DNA of 64,000 nt from Zanthoxylum bungeanum (taxonomy: Eukaryota > Streptophyta > Magnoliopsida > Sapindales > Rutaceae), in the NCBI GenBank assembly GCA_019454045.1, contig SKCR01015020.1, forward strand, positions 1-64,000. Reading direction: 5' to 3'. Shown here in pieces: positions 23,480-36,157 of the stretch. Numbering within the stretch: the first letter of the stretch is position 1; the number at the start of each line of letters is the position of its first letter. A program made the translations under genes and the position numbers. Below the pieces are notes generated by a model that worked only from the letters and a program-made list of their open reading frames with translations, searched no databases and was not told the origin of the DNA.

Positions 23480-23847
23480 TGTTGGGTTTTCTAAGCTTCC
23501 CAAGATCATTTCAAGCAATGAAAATAAGTGCGAATACAACGAGGGAGTTGCGGAATACTCACAATGATCGGTTAAGCGACGCGAATGAAGACAAAAATAT
23601 GGTTTCTGCCCTCTTCATGCTCTCGGCAGTGAGCTGATTTGGAGTCCCCATTTTCGGCTTCAATCTTCAAGAATCCAAGCTCCAAGCTTTCGAATGGTAT
23701 TCCAAGCTCGCGGGTGGGTTTCCCTATCACCTTCGTATGTCTCCTAGAGTGTGCTAGCACTTTGATTTTGCAACAAAATCACTCATTTGCTTCTCCATTT
23801 TCACGGCAAAAACAGAACCAGTGAAGGGGAGAAGAAGGCTTCCAAGG

Positions 23848-23883
<36 letters not shown>

Positions 23884-25555
23884 AATTTGGCTCCCAAAAA
23901 CGTGAGAAGAGAGAGAGAATTGAAGTGATATTTTGGTATTTGATTTAGTGTATCTACTGCACCTTTTTCAATTTCAAAAAATAAAATAAAATAAAATTGA
24001 TTTATCAAATACAAAAAAGTCAAGCCATTAAGGGCTTCAACCACTTCCATCAATTCCCTCAATCATGAATAGTGACTTGCGTCAATCACTCAAAGTGAAA
24101 GACATCTATCACTTGATTGATGAATGATGTGACGCTAGATGCGACTAGCGATTTGACGCTTGATTTGACTTCCGTGCCACACTCAAATTCGAAATACGAA
24201 TGCGCTCGCAAACAATCCCGGGCTCGGGTTCGCTAATTCCAAATTAACGAATTTTCCGTTGCGACGTAATTAAATGATTATGCCTAGCGAAATCACTATT
24301 CACGTTTCGCCCGAATTAAAATCTAATTTTAATTCCGCGTCGAAATCTAATTCCGTATAATATATCGAATATATTATTTTATCGATTATTTCCAAATTAA
24401 TCGTTATCTCTCTTTAATTGATATTTTATCCCATATAAAATATCTCCGCAATTAATCCCAGATTAATTTTCTCTCTCATCTAATTAATCCCAGATTAATT
24501 GAAAGTGCGAGTCATACGTCATCGGTGAATCTTCGGGAAGCGACCCATGAGATCCCCGGATATGTTGGCAGTAAATTCGGTCGTCGGACTATCTGAACAC
24601 GTAAGTACCTAGTACTACGTTTATACCGATTTACAAGACAAGGTTGGCTTCTAGCAAAGCGCCATGCCTACCCAATTCTCCAGAAATATGCTTACAGGAA
24701 TAAGCGATCTATATCAGGCGTAGTATACGTAGCATTGCGTATTTCGATCCAGTATTGGATGATCACGTGCTAGGCCTGGGGCTGGAATTGTGTCTGCCCC
24801 GTACGAAGCACATGTCGGATGTCTGGTAACTAGTCTCTATAATCGGATATACATGACCTTGTCATAACATCCCGATAGCTGCAGCATATAAGAGAACCAG
24901 TTCCTTATTTTACGTGACCATCATCTCCATATGACTGGAGTGATACTTCCGTCTTGACATCACACCCAACACACTACGATTCTCGATATACCCAGAAGAG
25001 GCATACACAGAAACCGGTTAAAGCTCTGGACGACCGAAACCAAAGTATATTGATTCTCGTAAGTATTAGCGGTGCAAGTCTCAGGTTAAGACCAAATACA
25101 CCTACCCTGATTTCGGACTTCCATAGACACATAGTCATACTACCAATGGAATTCCGAGGGGGGTCTATCCAGAGCGAAGCTGTTTCCCGTACCATCGGTA
25201 AAACACAACCTCCTATTACACTTGCATGAGTATCCTATACCCAAATATATGAGAACTATGTTGTTGTGCCCTTACAACGCGCACAAGTGTAATACTAGTC
25301 TTTTACACATTTATCGATGTCCAATCTCGATAATACTCTGACTAGGGATATTTAATGATTTATCCTTCATGGACTGATACTGTCTCATATCATTCTCAAT
25401 CCAGGAACAAATCATAAGGACCTCCTATCATTTATACATCTTGGTGATCTAATCACAAATGATAAGAGAGCAATCTCATTTGTCACATAGTTAATTTGTA
25501 CAACAACACCATGATCTGTACAAATAGTGACGCTATGGGTCATAACTGTCAAACA
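23480..25555 (-). repeat. 5' LTR of element D
   Basis: The plus strand reads TGTTGGGTTTTC...CTGTCAAACA. It matches 15177-17751 without the MITE. It contains a pure GA run at 23850-23883. It ends at the AGTCC duplication that joins back to element C. Confidence 0.9.
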
Positions 25556-25560
25556 AGTCC

Positions 25561-25631
25561 CCCGCGGGCTACTCCGTACTCCCAACCGGGCTACGAGCCC
25601 GAGACAGCATCACCGATTTCTGTGTCCTACA
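25561..25631 (+). repeat. 5' LTR of element C, last part
   Basis: CCCGCGGGCTACTCCGTACT through GTGTCCTACA matches the end of the 3' LTR at 32332-32401. It completes the LTR interrupted by D. Confidence 0.9.
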
Positions 25632-25634
25632 GTC

Positions 25635-25653
25635 TGGCGACTCAACTGGGGAT
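25635..25653 (+). other. Primer-binding site of element C, tRNA-Arg
   Basis: TGGCGACTCAACTGGGGAT lies three bases after the LTR. It fits the 3' end of plant tRNA-Arg(ACG), which I recall as ATCCCCAGTGGAGTCG plus CCA, with one mismatch. Use of tRNA-Arg is typical of Ogre-type Tat gypsy elements. Confidence 0.75.
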
Positions 25654-28240
25654 AGAGAATCGGCCCCAAAATAATGTCTTGTAATGTTTGCGATTTTCGC
25701 TTTAGTTAACTGTGTCTGCAAGTGGGTTGGGTCCAAGGGGTTTAATCAATGGCACTATTAGAGCTAGGTAATGGTTTGGTGTCTTCCTTCATTCACTACC
25801 TTTCTATAAGGAAAAGCTGTGAAGACACCTAAATAATCATTTATTTGAAGCTTACCGTGATAGACTAATTTGGAGGACCTATTGTCAATTCTTGTCACCA
25901 AGACGATAAGAGCCTAAGAGGCTTGAGTATTTAAGAGAGTCCGCTCCACCCTCCCTCTGGGGAATCTTCAATAAGAAATCCATTTGACAGTCAGTCATGT
26001 ATCATCACTCGTTGGCACGTACCTTAGCGTATAAAAAAGGTGCGCTCACTTGGTCGCTCGGACCCTTGAGTGGGGAGACCTAGTTGTGGGCAATCCTTCA
26101 CCAGCGGGAGCCTTTGTCTACACTCCTATAAACCCACATGTGAACCATAGTTGTATGACCCATATGAGCCATCCTTTTTGCTTGTGTTTGGGACCATCAT
26201 CATTTGGATTCAGTTGGACTTCTTGTCATGAGATGTGAACTTGTTGGGCCATTTAAACTGGGACGAGTTTGTGTCTTATGACGATTGGGCTAAAATTTTC
26301 TAAAATTCCTATGGGCCACTTTGTGTTTGGGCCCCCTATCATTTGAGGTTGTTTAGCCACGTTATTGCAAAAGCGTAAACCTGTTGTGCATTTTTCAACT
26401 GGGACAAGTTTGCATCTCGCAATAATATGATCGAATGCTTTGAAATGATAATAGGACAACTTTTATGAAAACCTTGATGGGCTTAGAAAGTCCAAATATG
26501 ATCCAAATATGCTAGAAGCATGAGTTCGATATCCGCACTGGCTTTTATCCAGGAATGATACGCCTTGTTACGACATATTTGCATACTTTTGGATGCTTCT
26601 AAGTTCATCCCAACGACCACGGTTGCCGAAAGCCCAATTCGTCGTTTCTAGACAATGGCATGATCCCATAATAGGCTTAGTCCATGTTGTTAATGAACGG
26701 TCTTTGTCTTTTACCGATGGAAAGTGACCAAGGTAGCCGAGGTTCACCCCGTAGCATAGGAGAGAGCGATTTTGTGAACCCCACATTGGTACATGAAATA
26801 AGCCATACCTAGGACAGAAATGGACTTACCACGAGTGTGGGAGATATAAGGTTGGAAGGATATATGTTGTTTTGATAACCACGTGCATCTCATGCATACA
26901 CGTATCATGTTAACCCATGTGTCTTAAAAGCCATCATAGATATCCGTTGGGTTAGAGAAAGAGAGATTTGTCAAGAAGAGTTTAGCAAACACGGATGTCG
27001 GGGATAAGGAAATTGAGGAACAGAAAAATTTACGGCAATGATAGAAAGACCATTGTGAAAAAAAAAAAGAAAAAAAATTAAAAAAAAAAGAGAGAAAAGA
27101 AAAAAGAAGAGAGAAAAAAAAAAGAAAAAATAATTATTTGTTCTTAGTCCTTAATATTTAGGCATAAGTCCGATGAAATTGTTTGCTTCAGGGTGAAACC
27201 TTAGAAACGATAAGTGCGAGAGGTACTCTCATCCGATATTTTGAGTAGTTGATCTAGGTTAGACTCGCGAGCACTTAATTATAGGATCTTAGCAGTCAAA
27301 GCCTGAGTAGTCGGCAAGGTGACTAGTTGAAGAGATTGCGGATCGATGAATGACCGTTCGCCTAGATGTCCATCCTGACTTACTTGTGTTACGATATGTG
27401 GTATGGTTGGAAACCAAAGAAAAGTCTCTAACGAAGAAAATATAAACCACATATAACCGATAAGCGTGAAGCTACCCATGGGCGAGTATTAGGACCACCA
27501 TGAGGAGAAATACTACCTTAAAGGGTAGGTGTATTGAAAAAAAAAAGGAGAAAAAGGAAAAAAAAAGAAAAAAAAAAGAAAACCATATCACATTAAGCAC
27601 AGAAAAGCAACTACAGGGTATAATTTAGACATCTAGGTTGGTTTGACCCATCGATCCTAATTTTTTGACGAAATCATTGAGTTGGCTTACCTGGGGATGA
27701 ATCTGCAAAGGAACCTTTGCATACACACACTTTGAGTCTGGCTTAGATCATTTATTCAACGACTTGGATTTGAGTTGCATCGAGTGTTTTGAAGGTTCTC
27801 TGGTTTTGATATTGGGCATCCTTTGAGGGCAACAATATGTATAACTATTGGGACAATTTCGTAAGAGGCAGTATAGTATGTTGGTATGGAACGTCACATC
27901 ACATGATCTATGTTGGCCTAAAGCAAAAAGCAAAGAACATAAAGCTAAACCAAGTATGGGGGCGACCAATCTACCATCCCGTGGATAAGGGACATAACGG
28001 GAACTTGAGCCATGAAGACAAAATAGAACTGAGCAATCACCAGAAAAGAACCGGCAGAAGGAAATTATAAGCAGACCCAGGGGGCGACCAGAGACATTTG
28101 TAGGCAAATGGCACCAAGGAGAACACGGAAGGCCTAACCCATCGGAATAGGAAATACATCCATGCATACACGTCACATGCACATATTTTGTTTTGTTTTG
28201 TTTTTGTTCGCAGGTTTTTAAGAAAAGGAAAAAGTGGCAA
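25654..28240 (+). other. Non-coding internal region of element C
   Basis: About 2.6 kb have no gag, protease, RT or integrase motif on either strand. A-rich tracts of mixed A and GA lie at 27055-27132 and 27536-27582. Short frames up to about 144 codons (27748-28182, minus) have no recognisable domain. The DNA replaces the coding region expected in an autonomous gypsy element. Confidence 0.65.
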
Positions 28241-28252
28241 AGTCAAGCAATT

Positions 28253-28985
28253 TCGGGGATGAATCCCAGGGTCGAGGCCCATATTATCAACAGCATCGGG
28301 AATGAATCCCAGGGTCGAGGCCCACATTATTAGCAGTTTCAGGAATGAATCCATGGTTGAGGCCCATACTATCAGTAGTTTTGGGAAGGAATCCCGGGGG
28401 AATGAATCCCAGGGCTGAGGCCCATACAATCAGTAGTTTCGAGAATGAATCCAATGGGAATGAATCCCAAGGTCGAGGCCCATATTGTCAGCGGTTTCGG
28501 GAATGAATCTCAGGGTCGAGGCCCACGTTGTCAGTAGTTTCGGGAATGAATCCCAGGGTCGAGGCCCACATTGTCAGTGGTTTCGAGAATGAATCCGAAG
28601 GTCGAGGCCCATGTTGTCAGCAGTTTGGGGAATGGATCCCAGGGTCGAGGTCCACAGTAGCAGCAATTTCGGGAATGGATCCCAGGGTTAATGCCCACAT
28701 TGTCAGCAGTTTGGGGAATGGATCGCAGGGTCGAGGTCCACAGCATCAGTAGTTTCGGGAATGGATCCCAGGGTTGAGGCCCACACTATCAGCAGTTTTG
28801 GGGAATGGATCCTATGATCGAGGTCCACAGTATCAGCATTTTTGGGGGAATGAATCACAGGGTCGAGGCCCACAGTATCAGCAATTTCGGGAATGAATCC
28901 CATGATCGAGGTCCACACTATCAGTAGTTTTGGAGAATGAATCCCAGGGTCGAAGCCCACATTATCAGCAACTCCTCGGGAATGA
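28253..28985 (+). repeat. Tandem array 1 in element C (about 43-bp unit)
   Basis: About 17 diverged copies of a unit such as GGGAATGAATCCCAGGGTCG followed by AGGCCCACATTGTCAGCAGTTTC. Clean copies start at 28628, 28671 and 28714, giving a period of 43 bp. Long frames on both strands here (for example 28528-28752) are products of the repeat. Confidence 0.88.
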
Positions 28986-28989
28986 GGAT

Positions 28990-29620
28990 TAGCAAGCTGG
29001 GAATGGCGCTCCGGGAATGGAGCATGGTTCGAGCCTCACATCATCAGCGACGCATTGGGAATGTGGTTGAGCATGCCGGGAATGGCGCTCCGGGAATGGA
29101 GCATGGGTCGAGGCCCACATCAGCAATGCCGGGAATGGCGCTCCGGGAATGGAGCATGGGTCGAGGCCCACATCATCAATAATACCGGGAATGGTGCTCC
29201 GGGAATGGAGCATGGGTCGAGGCCCACATCATCAGATGCCGGGAATGGCGCTCCGGGAATGGAGCATGGGTTGAGGCCCACATCAGTGATGCCGGGAATG
29301 GCGCTCCGAGAATGGAGCATGGGTCGAGGCCCATATCAGTGATGCCGGGATTGACACTCCGGGAATGAAGCATGGGTCGAGGCCCATATCTTCACATGTC
29401 GGGAATGGTGCTCCGGGAATGGAGCTTGGGTCGAGGCCCACATCAGCGATGTCGGGAATGGCGCTCCAGGAATGGAGCATGGGTCGAGGCCCATATCATC
29501 ACATGCCGGGAATGGCACTCCGAGAATGGAGCATGGGTCGAGGCCCACAACCGCGACGCCTCGGGAATGAGGTTTAGCATGCCGGGAATGGCGCTCCGGG
29601 AATGGAGCAAGGTTCGGAAG
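28990..29620 (+). repeat. Tandem array 2 in element C (about 53-58-bp unit)
   Basis: About 11 copies of a unit beginning GCCGGGAATGGCGCTCCGGG and followed by AATGGAGCATGGGTCGAGGC and CCACATCA. The GGGTCGAGGCCCACA core is shared with array 1, while the GGCGCTCC half is new. Several frames stay open across the array on both strands; none resembles a protein family. Confidence 0.88.
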
Positions 29621-29639
29621 GGGACCACAACTTATCAGC

Positions 29640-29960
29640 ACAGTTCGAGAATAAAGCCTAGGGAACAAAGTCCAGAGGTCGAAGCACCTCACCACCATAT
29701 CAGCTCAGTCCGGTAGTGATTCCTAGAGATCGCATCATCTTGCAGGGATGAACCTTGGGGTCGAAGCACCTCACCATCAAATCAGTTCAGTTCGGTAGTG
29801 ATTCCTAGAGATCGCAGCATCTTGCAGGGATGAACCTTGAGGTCGAAGCACCTCACCACCTCTTATCAGCTCAGTTTGGTAGTGATTCCTAGAGATCGCA
29901 GCATCTTGCAGGGATGAACCTCAGGGGTCACAACACCTCACCACCAGATCAACTCTGTTC
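29640..29960 (+). repeat. Tandem array 3 in element C (about 83-bp unit)
   Basis: Three full copies and a partial one of a unit with GGTAGTGATTCCTAGAGATC, GCAGCATCTTGCAGGGATGA and TCGAAGCACCTCACCA, starting near 29710, 29792 and 29876. It is unrelated in sequence to arrays 1 and 2 except for the TCGAAGCACC/TCGAGGCCCAC similarity. Confidence 0.85.
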
Positions 29961-30064
29961 GAAGCAACAGGTAAGTCAGGCAGCAGCTAGCGAGCTAGAT
30001 AAGTAAAAATGCATTGCATAAATTTGATAGGATTGTCATTGTCACAAATTGCACAAGTCCCATC

Positions 30065-30078
30065 AAAGTGGGGGCGAC
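30065..30078 (+). other. Polypurine tract of element C
   Basis: AAAGTGGGGGCGAC directly precedes the 3' LTR start TGTAGGCATT. Confidence 0.75.
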
Positions 30079-32401
30079 TGTAGGCATTTCATTTATGCAT
30101 AAGTCCCGACGATGAGCCTCGTATGGAGGCACTACCCGATAAGTTGCGGAAGTCACGGGAAACAGACGTCGAAATGGAAATTCAAAAATCAATAACCTGT
30201 TGGATTAAATTCGTTTGCTTAGCTTCGGGTTCGCTCGTTGGATCTCTGTTTTAAAATTCATCCTTGGCCCAAAACCCCCGCAACCCAGACCAAGCCACAC
30301 ACCCAAGCCCACACACCACCAACCCACACGCCCAAATCCCTTCCAAAAAATAATAAACACATTAAACACATGTTAAAATCCAAACAAATCACATTCCCAA
30401 ATTAAATAAATCAAATCAAATCCCATAAATCCATTTCCTAAACTAAATAAATCACCTTCCTAAAATCAAACAAATCATTTCCTTATAACACACCAATTAA
30501 ATATTCCCCATAATCACACAATCTCCATTTCCTACTCATACAAGGACAACTCTAACCCACTCCTATAAAAAGACACACAAACTAAAACCCAATGGGAGCT
30601 CTCTTCACTCACAACTCTCTCTCTCTCTCTCTAACCTCTCGACCGATCCTTTCTTTCACTCATCCTCACTCATCAGCTCTCTCTCTCTCTCTTCACACTC
30701 TTTCATATTCAGCGAACAAAAAGCCAAAAACCCTAATCTCTCTGAACCAGACCACTCACATCCCTCTCCCTCTCTCTTCTCGACAAACCCTCAACCTGAA
30801 GCCACAACCTAGCAGCCCTTCAAACCTCTAAAACCCTAAGATACACGCCACTGACTCTCGGCTATAACCAAAAAAACACAAATAAACCTTAAAACTCAAA
30901 GGACCATAGAAAATCTAGCTCTCTTATTCCCAACACAGCTCACGGCCTGATCTTCTTTCACACACACGATCAACCAAACCCTAAACGACCTTCTCCACAT
31001 TCTCTCTCCATAAATACACGCACCCTTCACCGTCACACTCACTCTTCGAAACAATAAATAAAGCCAACAAACCTTATCCTCACGCCTAATTCACCATCCT
31101 CACTCACGTACAAAACAAACCTTGACCACTCACATAAGCCAGCAGTCCCCCTTGGCATCACACGACCCAGCTTCACACATAAGCATCCCTCAATTACCAT
31201 ACACACGTGAAAGCCATAAATCAACCAACCATTAGCCGACCAAAATAAAGCAACAAAAACAAACAATCCTCACCGACTAAAATAGCAACAAAAGACAAAC
31301 GACCAGCCCTCAAACTGCCGTAAATCACAGCCCCCTCTGCATTACCACAAAAACTGCACCTTAAGACACCCTAAATTACCGCAAAACAGCCCCCCAAAAA
31401 GACCCTCAAATTACCGCAAACTGCAGCCCTAAAACATCCCTTAAACGGTCCAAAAAAAGCCGAAAAAATAACAGCTCAAAACAGAGAAAACAGCAGCCCA
31501 AAACAGTGAGGCGAAGAAGGAAAACATTGAACCAGTGAACCGAAAAAGTTACGGAGCATTAACCCTTCCGACAGCCACGTAATGCACTTCCGAGAAGCGA
31601 CTTAAAAGGTACGACCTGAGGGAACCCTTTGTTATATTTTATTTTGTCATCTTGGAAACGACATGCTCGGTTGGACGTGGAATACATCCAACCGGGTATG
31701 CGAAGTCTTACATTGAAATCGGCTAAATTCTTTGGCCGCATATTTATTGTTCCGTATTTATTTCACATTATTAGTCTTTTATTAGTTCGTATTTAATTTC
31801 CATTTATTGTTGTTTTGTTGTTCCGCATCTATTTTGTGTTTCGCATGTTTGTCTCTTCGGTTATTTATGGTTATATGCATTATCATGTTTCATGTATGTC
31901 AATATTGGGTTAGTGATTAAGTGTTGCTTCTCGTGGTATATCGGATGAAAACCCAGACGTAAATTTCATAGCCGAATCCGATTGGACGGTAGTGTGGTAT
32001 GTACTTGGGATACAACTCCACGTACCGCTTGAGGAAACGTTCACACATATGTTCATGGGATTGTGTACTCGCTTTTATTTCATTTACTTCTATGTATGCA
32101 AACTTAGATATTGGTTGTATGCAAACTTAGATGTAGGTTATTCTCGTGTATGTATGTTGTGTAGACTTGGTTAGATTATTGCACAAATTCATTCATTACA
32201 AGTGGCATAAGTAAGTGACCATTCCGAACCCAACGGTTTGAGGTCTCCCTTGCGAGGGGTGAGTGCGGCCTTAAATCATTTCCCAGTTCACACTGGGTGG
32301 CGACTCCATTTTATTTCTCCGGTTTAGTCCCCCGCGGGCTACTCCGTACTCCCTACCGGGCCGCGAGCCCAGGATAACGTCACTGATTTCTGTGTCTTAC
32401 A
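30079..32401 (+). repeat. 3' LTR of element C
   Basis: It matches the split 5' LTR in length and sequence with few differences. The TATA box sits at about 30559-30574. CT-rich runs lie at 30600-30790 and the 100-bp complementary-ended module at 31931-32031. A primer-like TGGCGACTCCA lies at 32297-32307, and the LTR ends GTGTCTTACA. A 79-codon frame at 30592 is low-complexity Ser/Leu sequence and not a gene. Confidence 0.92.
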
Positions 32402-32406
32402 GTAGG

Positions 32407-33865
32407 TGTATGTGGTCTTAACCTGAGACTTGCATCGCTAATACTTGCGACAATCAGTAGGCTTTGGTTTTGGTCGTTCGGGGATTTAACAGGTTCTGTG
32501 TATGCCTCTTTTGGGTTTATTGAGAATCGTAGTGTATTGGATGTGATGTCAAGATGGAAGTGTCACTTCAGTCAAATGGAGATGATGATCACGCATGATA
32601 CAGAACTGGTGCTCTTATATGCTGCAGCTATCGGGATAATATGACAAGGTCATGATTATCCGATTAAAGAGACTAGTTGTTAGTGATCTGATATATGCTT
32701 CGTACGGGGCATACACATTTCCAGCCCCAGGCCTGGCATGGGACATCCGATACTGAATCGTAATACGCAATACTTAGCATACTACGCTTGATAAAGATTA
32801 TGTATTCTTTAAAAGAATATTTCTGGATAACTGGGTAGGCACGGTGCTTTGCTAGAAGCCAACCATGTCTTGTAAATCGGTAAGAACGTGGTACTAGGTA
32901 CGCACGTATTCGGATAGTCCGATGACCGTATTTACTACCAACATATCTAGGGATCTCATGGGTCGCTTCCCAAAGATTCACCGATAACATTTGACTCAAA
33001 CATAATTAATATATGATTAATTATAAGAGAGAGAAAATTAATCTAGGATTAATTACGGCAAGAAATTATCTGGGATAAAATTCAGACAGAAGAGAGAGAA
33101 CGGTTAATTTAGAATTAATCGATTAAATAATATATTGGATATATTAGTTGAAATTAGATTTCAAAACGGAATTAAAATTGGATTTTAATTCGGGAGAACG
33201 AATTAATTTAGAATTAATTCGCGAGCGACTTTCGTAATAATTTTGCGAGGCATTATTATTTAATTAAATTATATTTAATTAAGTCACGACATAAAATTCT
33301 TTTTAATTCGGAATTAAATGAACCCGGGCCCGAGCGAAGTTGCGTGTTGAGTTGTTCGACTTAAATTTTGAATTTAAAAGTGATGGGACCCACTTGACTT
33401 ACATCAACAAGTTTGACTAGTGATGGAAGTTGTTAATGGTTGAGTGAAAGCTTGGATTGCTTATTCAACACTCAATCAACAACCAACACACTTTGTTTTT
33501 AATTTTGAAAAAGATCTACCAACTTTGGAAGTTGACATCTTTGGTAATTGATTTTAGAAATCAAAAACACAAAAAACACACTCTCTCCCTCCTAGCCATT
33601 GCCGTGAGCTTCCTTTCTCCCTTTTGAAATTTTGTTGCAAAATTTCTTCAAGCTAGCACTTAAAAGCAGTCAACAAGGTGATAGGGAAACTAATCCCTTG
33701 AGTTTGGAACACAAAGAAAAGCTTGAAGCTCTTCACAAACATACAAAATTTTTGAAATCCATCATCCAAGCCAATCAATGTAAGTTTATTCAGCAATCTT
33801 ATTTTGATTATTCACACACTAAATCATGTTGTAGAGATCCTTAGCATGTTCTAGGAACACTAACA
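32407..33865 (+). repeat. 5' LTR of element B, second part
   Basis: It resumes after GTAGG as TGTATGTGGTCTTAACC, matching 3' LTR position 42355 onward, and ends GGAACACTAACA. The total 5' LTR is about 1.9 kb, the same as the 3' LTR. Confidence 0.92.
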
Positions 33866-33866
33866 A

Positions 33867-33879
33867 TGGTATCAGAGCC
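33867..33879 (+). other. Primer-binding site, initiator tRNA-Met (element B)
   Basis: TGGTATCAGAGCC starts one base after the LTR. It sets B's direction and its LTR boundary. Confidence 0.93.
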
Positions 33880-36157
33880 TTTTCTAAGCATGATTTTATT
33901 CTAGGGTTTATATACTTTAATTTGGGATTTTGTGTTTGGAGCATGATTTCTTCAAATTGGTTGTTTGGTTGAGCTTTGATGATGATAAATAGGATTTGTG
34001 CATCTATAGATTTGAGATTAATTAATTAGATTAATTTTCCCTAATCTCATAGGCTTGGCCGAATATAAGCCCAAAATGTTCATGGTGATTTGTTTGTTAA
34101 TTAGACCTTGGATGTGTTTAAAGCATGAGATAAATTGATTGTTGATTTAATTGGATTGAAATCAAATTGATTACTATTTTATGCTATATTGTCGTGAACC
34201 AAGAAGCAATTAATTGATTGATTTTGCTTCAATTTGTGTTGGACATGAGTTGATTAATTAAAGCATGATTAATTAGTTTAATTGATGTTTTGGAAATATT
34301 GGTTTAACTAATTAATTATGGCTATTACACTTTAATTAAAATTAATGTGATATTTGGAATGTTATATGAAGTAAAGTTAGTCTTTAAAATTGGATTGGGC
34401 TAATTTTGTTGTATTTGGACTTAATGGGCTTGGTTGGGCCAAGTTTGGTTTAGAACAATTGGATTGGATCCATATTGGGCCTAAAACCATTCCATAAAGT
34501 CCAAATATAACTTTTGGGTCTTTTTATATTTAATTGGGCCTAATGGGCCAAAATTGATTTTATGGCAAATGGTGATTCCTAATTGGACCTTGGCATCTTG
34601 GATTGGATCCATATTTGCCAAAGCCCATGCCTTAAGAATTAATTAAAAGCCCATTGGACTTTAATTAAAAGGTATTGGCTACTAATTGGGCCTTTGAGAC
34701 CAATTAAGATTAGATTTAGAATCTAAGTCTAAAAGGCACTTAAAAATGTGTAATTATTTAATTTGGAATTAAATTTGAATTAGTATTGGATACAAATTAA
34801 ATTGGATTTAAAATTGTAGTTCGATATAATTCAAGAATATGTACTTTGAGTATTTATTCTTAAACGAGTTGGACTTGTGCAAATCAAATCATTGTTTGAA
34901 CATTGGATGGTCATTAATTCAAAGATTAATCAATTAGATTAGATTGATTGAATAACATGATTTGTGTGAATACATGGATGTATTGTATGAATAATGTATA
35001 TTTGATGGATATTAGAAAGGTGAGGGCAATTTTGGAAATTGTTGTAATAAATTTAGAATTTATTAAATTGGACCTGTGTGTCCAGTCTATTATTTTTTTA
35101 TCTCTTTGTATTTATCTTCTCACCAATTCCCTTCAATGTAAATGAGGTTTCTTTAATGTATTATGTAATTGGGTATAAGTTAAAATAGTGCTACCGGGAG
35201 AGAAGAAAGAGAGAGATTTGTTCTAGGAACAAAGTTTGTTATATATCTATCCGCATATCATTAATAATTTATTCTGTGCCTTATTATTCTTTTAGAACAC
35301 ATGCTTAAGGGTGTGTATGATGAGACCTAATCAAAGATAATAAATTGGTTGCTAATTTACGCGAAAAACCCTCACTCAAATATTAAGCGTTTTCCTTCCA
35401 TTGAGTGGTTCTTTCTCAAGATCCAAGATTGGCATTGGTTTGTTGGCCAAAGTCAAGACCATTGTCCATCACTGATGTGTTTGAACCACTATGGACAACA
35501 GAACCTGGGCGACGCCGTTCCTAGGCTCGCGGCCTAGTTGGGAAGTACTAAATAACATGGAGTCGCCACCCGGTGTGAACCGGGACAAAGATTTAAGGCC
35601 GCACTCACCCCTCGCAAGGGAAGACCTCAAACCGTTGGGTTCGGAATGGTCCCTTACTTATGTCACTTGTAATGAAAGGATTTATGTAATAATTTAATCA
35701 AGCTTAAGTAACACTTATTTCCAAGGGTATCATGCTTCTAAATTCTCATATGCAAAATAAAACTTATGTACACATTTCACATATATCTCATCTCACGTTT
35801 AAAATTGCATGCTTAACATATATCAAAATAGCAACGAACATACAACTTCATTTGCATATTACATTCAGGAAAACACAAGCATACATATTAACCATACAAG
35901 CACACATATGGGCACTTTTCCAAGCGGTACGTGGAATTGTATCCCAAGTACAGACCGCACTACCGTCCATTCGGAATCGGCTACGGAATTTACGTCTGGG
36001 TTTCCATCCGATATACCGCAAGAAATAATACTCAAATGTTATCATGACATAAGCATATGAATTGTAATACATTAACATAATTGTATTTATACATGTGGAG
36101 ATAGCTTCTAGGAAAACTATGCATGAAATCTAATGAAGAGGACTCAGTTCAGTGGGT

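Larger units (their letters stand above)
15177..25555 (-). mobile_element. Element D: minus-strand Ty1/copia, relative of B
   Basis: On the minus strand it runs from 25555 to 15177. It is flanked by AGTCC (15172-15176 and 25556-25560). Its LTR start in minus orientation, TGTTTGACAGTTATGACCC, parallels B's TGTTGGACAATTATGACCC. A primer site and polypurine tract lie at the proper places. The 3' LTR (15177-17751) contains a hAT-like MITE; without it, it is about 2085 bp against 2076 bp for the 5' LTR. The two LTRs are very similar, so insertion is recent relative to A and B. The internal genes are nevertheless badly decayed, suggesting a defective master copy. Confidence 0.92.
12922..32401 (+). 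mobile_element. Element C: non-coding Ty3/gypsy Tat/Ogre-like LTR element
   Basis: The LTRs start TGTAGGCATT and end TTACA, with TSD GTAGG on both sides. The 5' LTR is 12922-15176 plus 25561-25631 (2326 bp without the insert). The 3' LTR is 30079-32401 (2323 bp). The primer site at 25635-25653 fits tRNA-Arg. The internal 4447 bp carry no gag or pol, only A-rich tracts and three tandem arrays near the 3' LTR. This fits a large retrotransposon derivative (LARD) that would need proteins from a related full element. Lineage is inferred from primer site, long LTR and 3' arrays. Confidence 0.85.

Noticed and set aside
28528..29716. Several overlapping open frames of 60-120 codons on both strands with MALREWSMGRGP-like repeats
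   Set aside because: They result from tandem units lacking stops. Both strands and several frames are open at once, and no protein family is recognised.
28253..29960. Regular repeats that might be taken for a CRISPR array
   Set aside because: Units are contiguous without unique spacers, diverged, and lie inside a plant retroelement between its primer site and 3' LTR.
30592..30831. 79-codon frame rich in Ser and Leu
   Set aside because: It lies in the CT-rich part of element C's 3' LTR; the 5' LTR copy breaks the frame.
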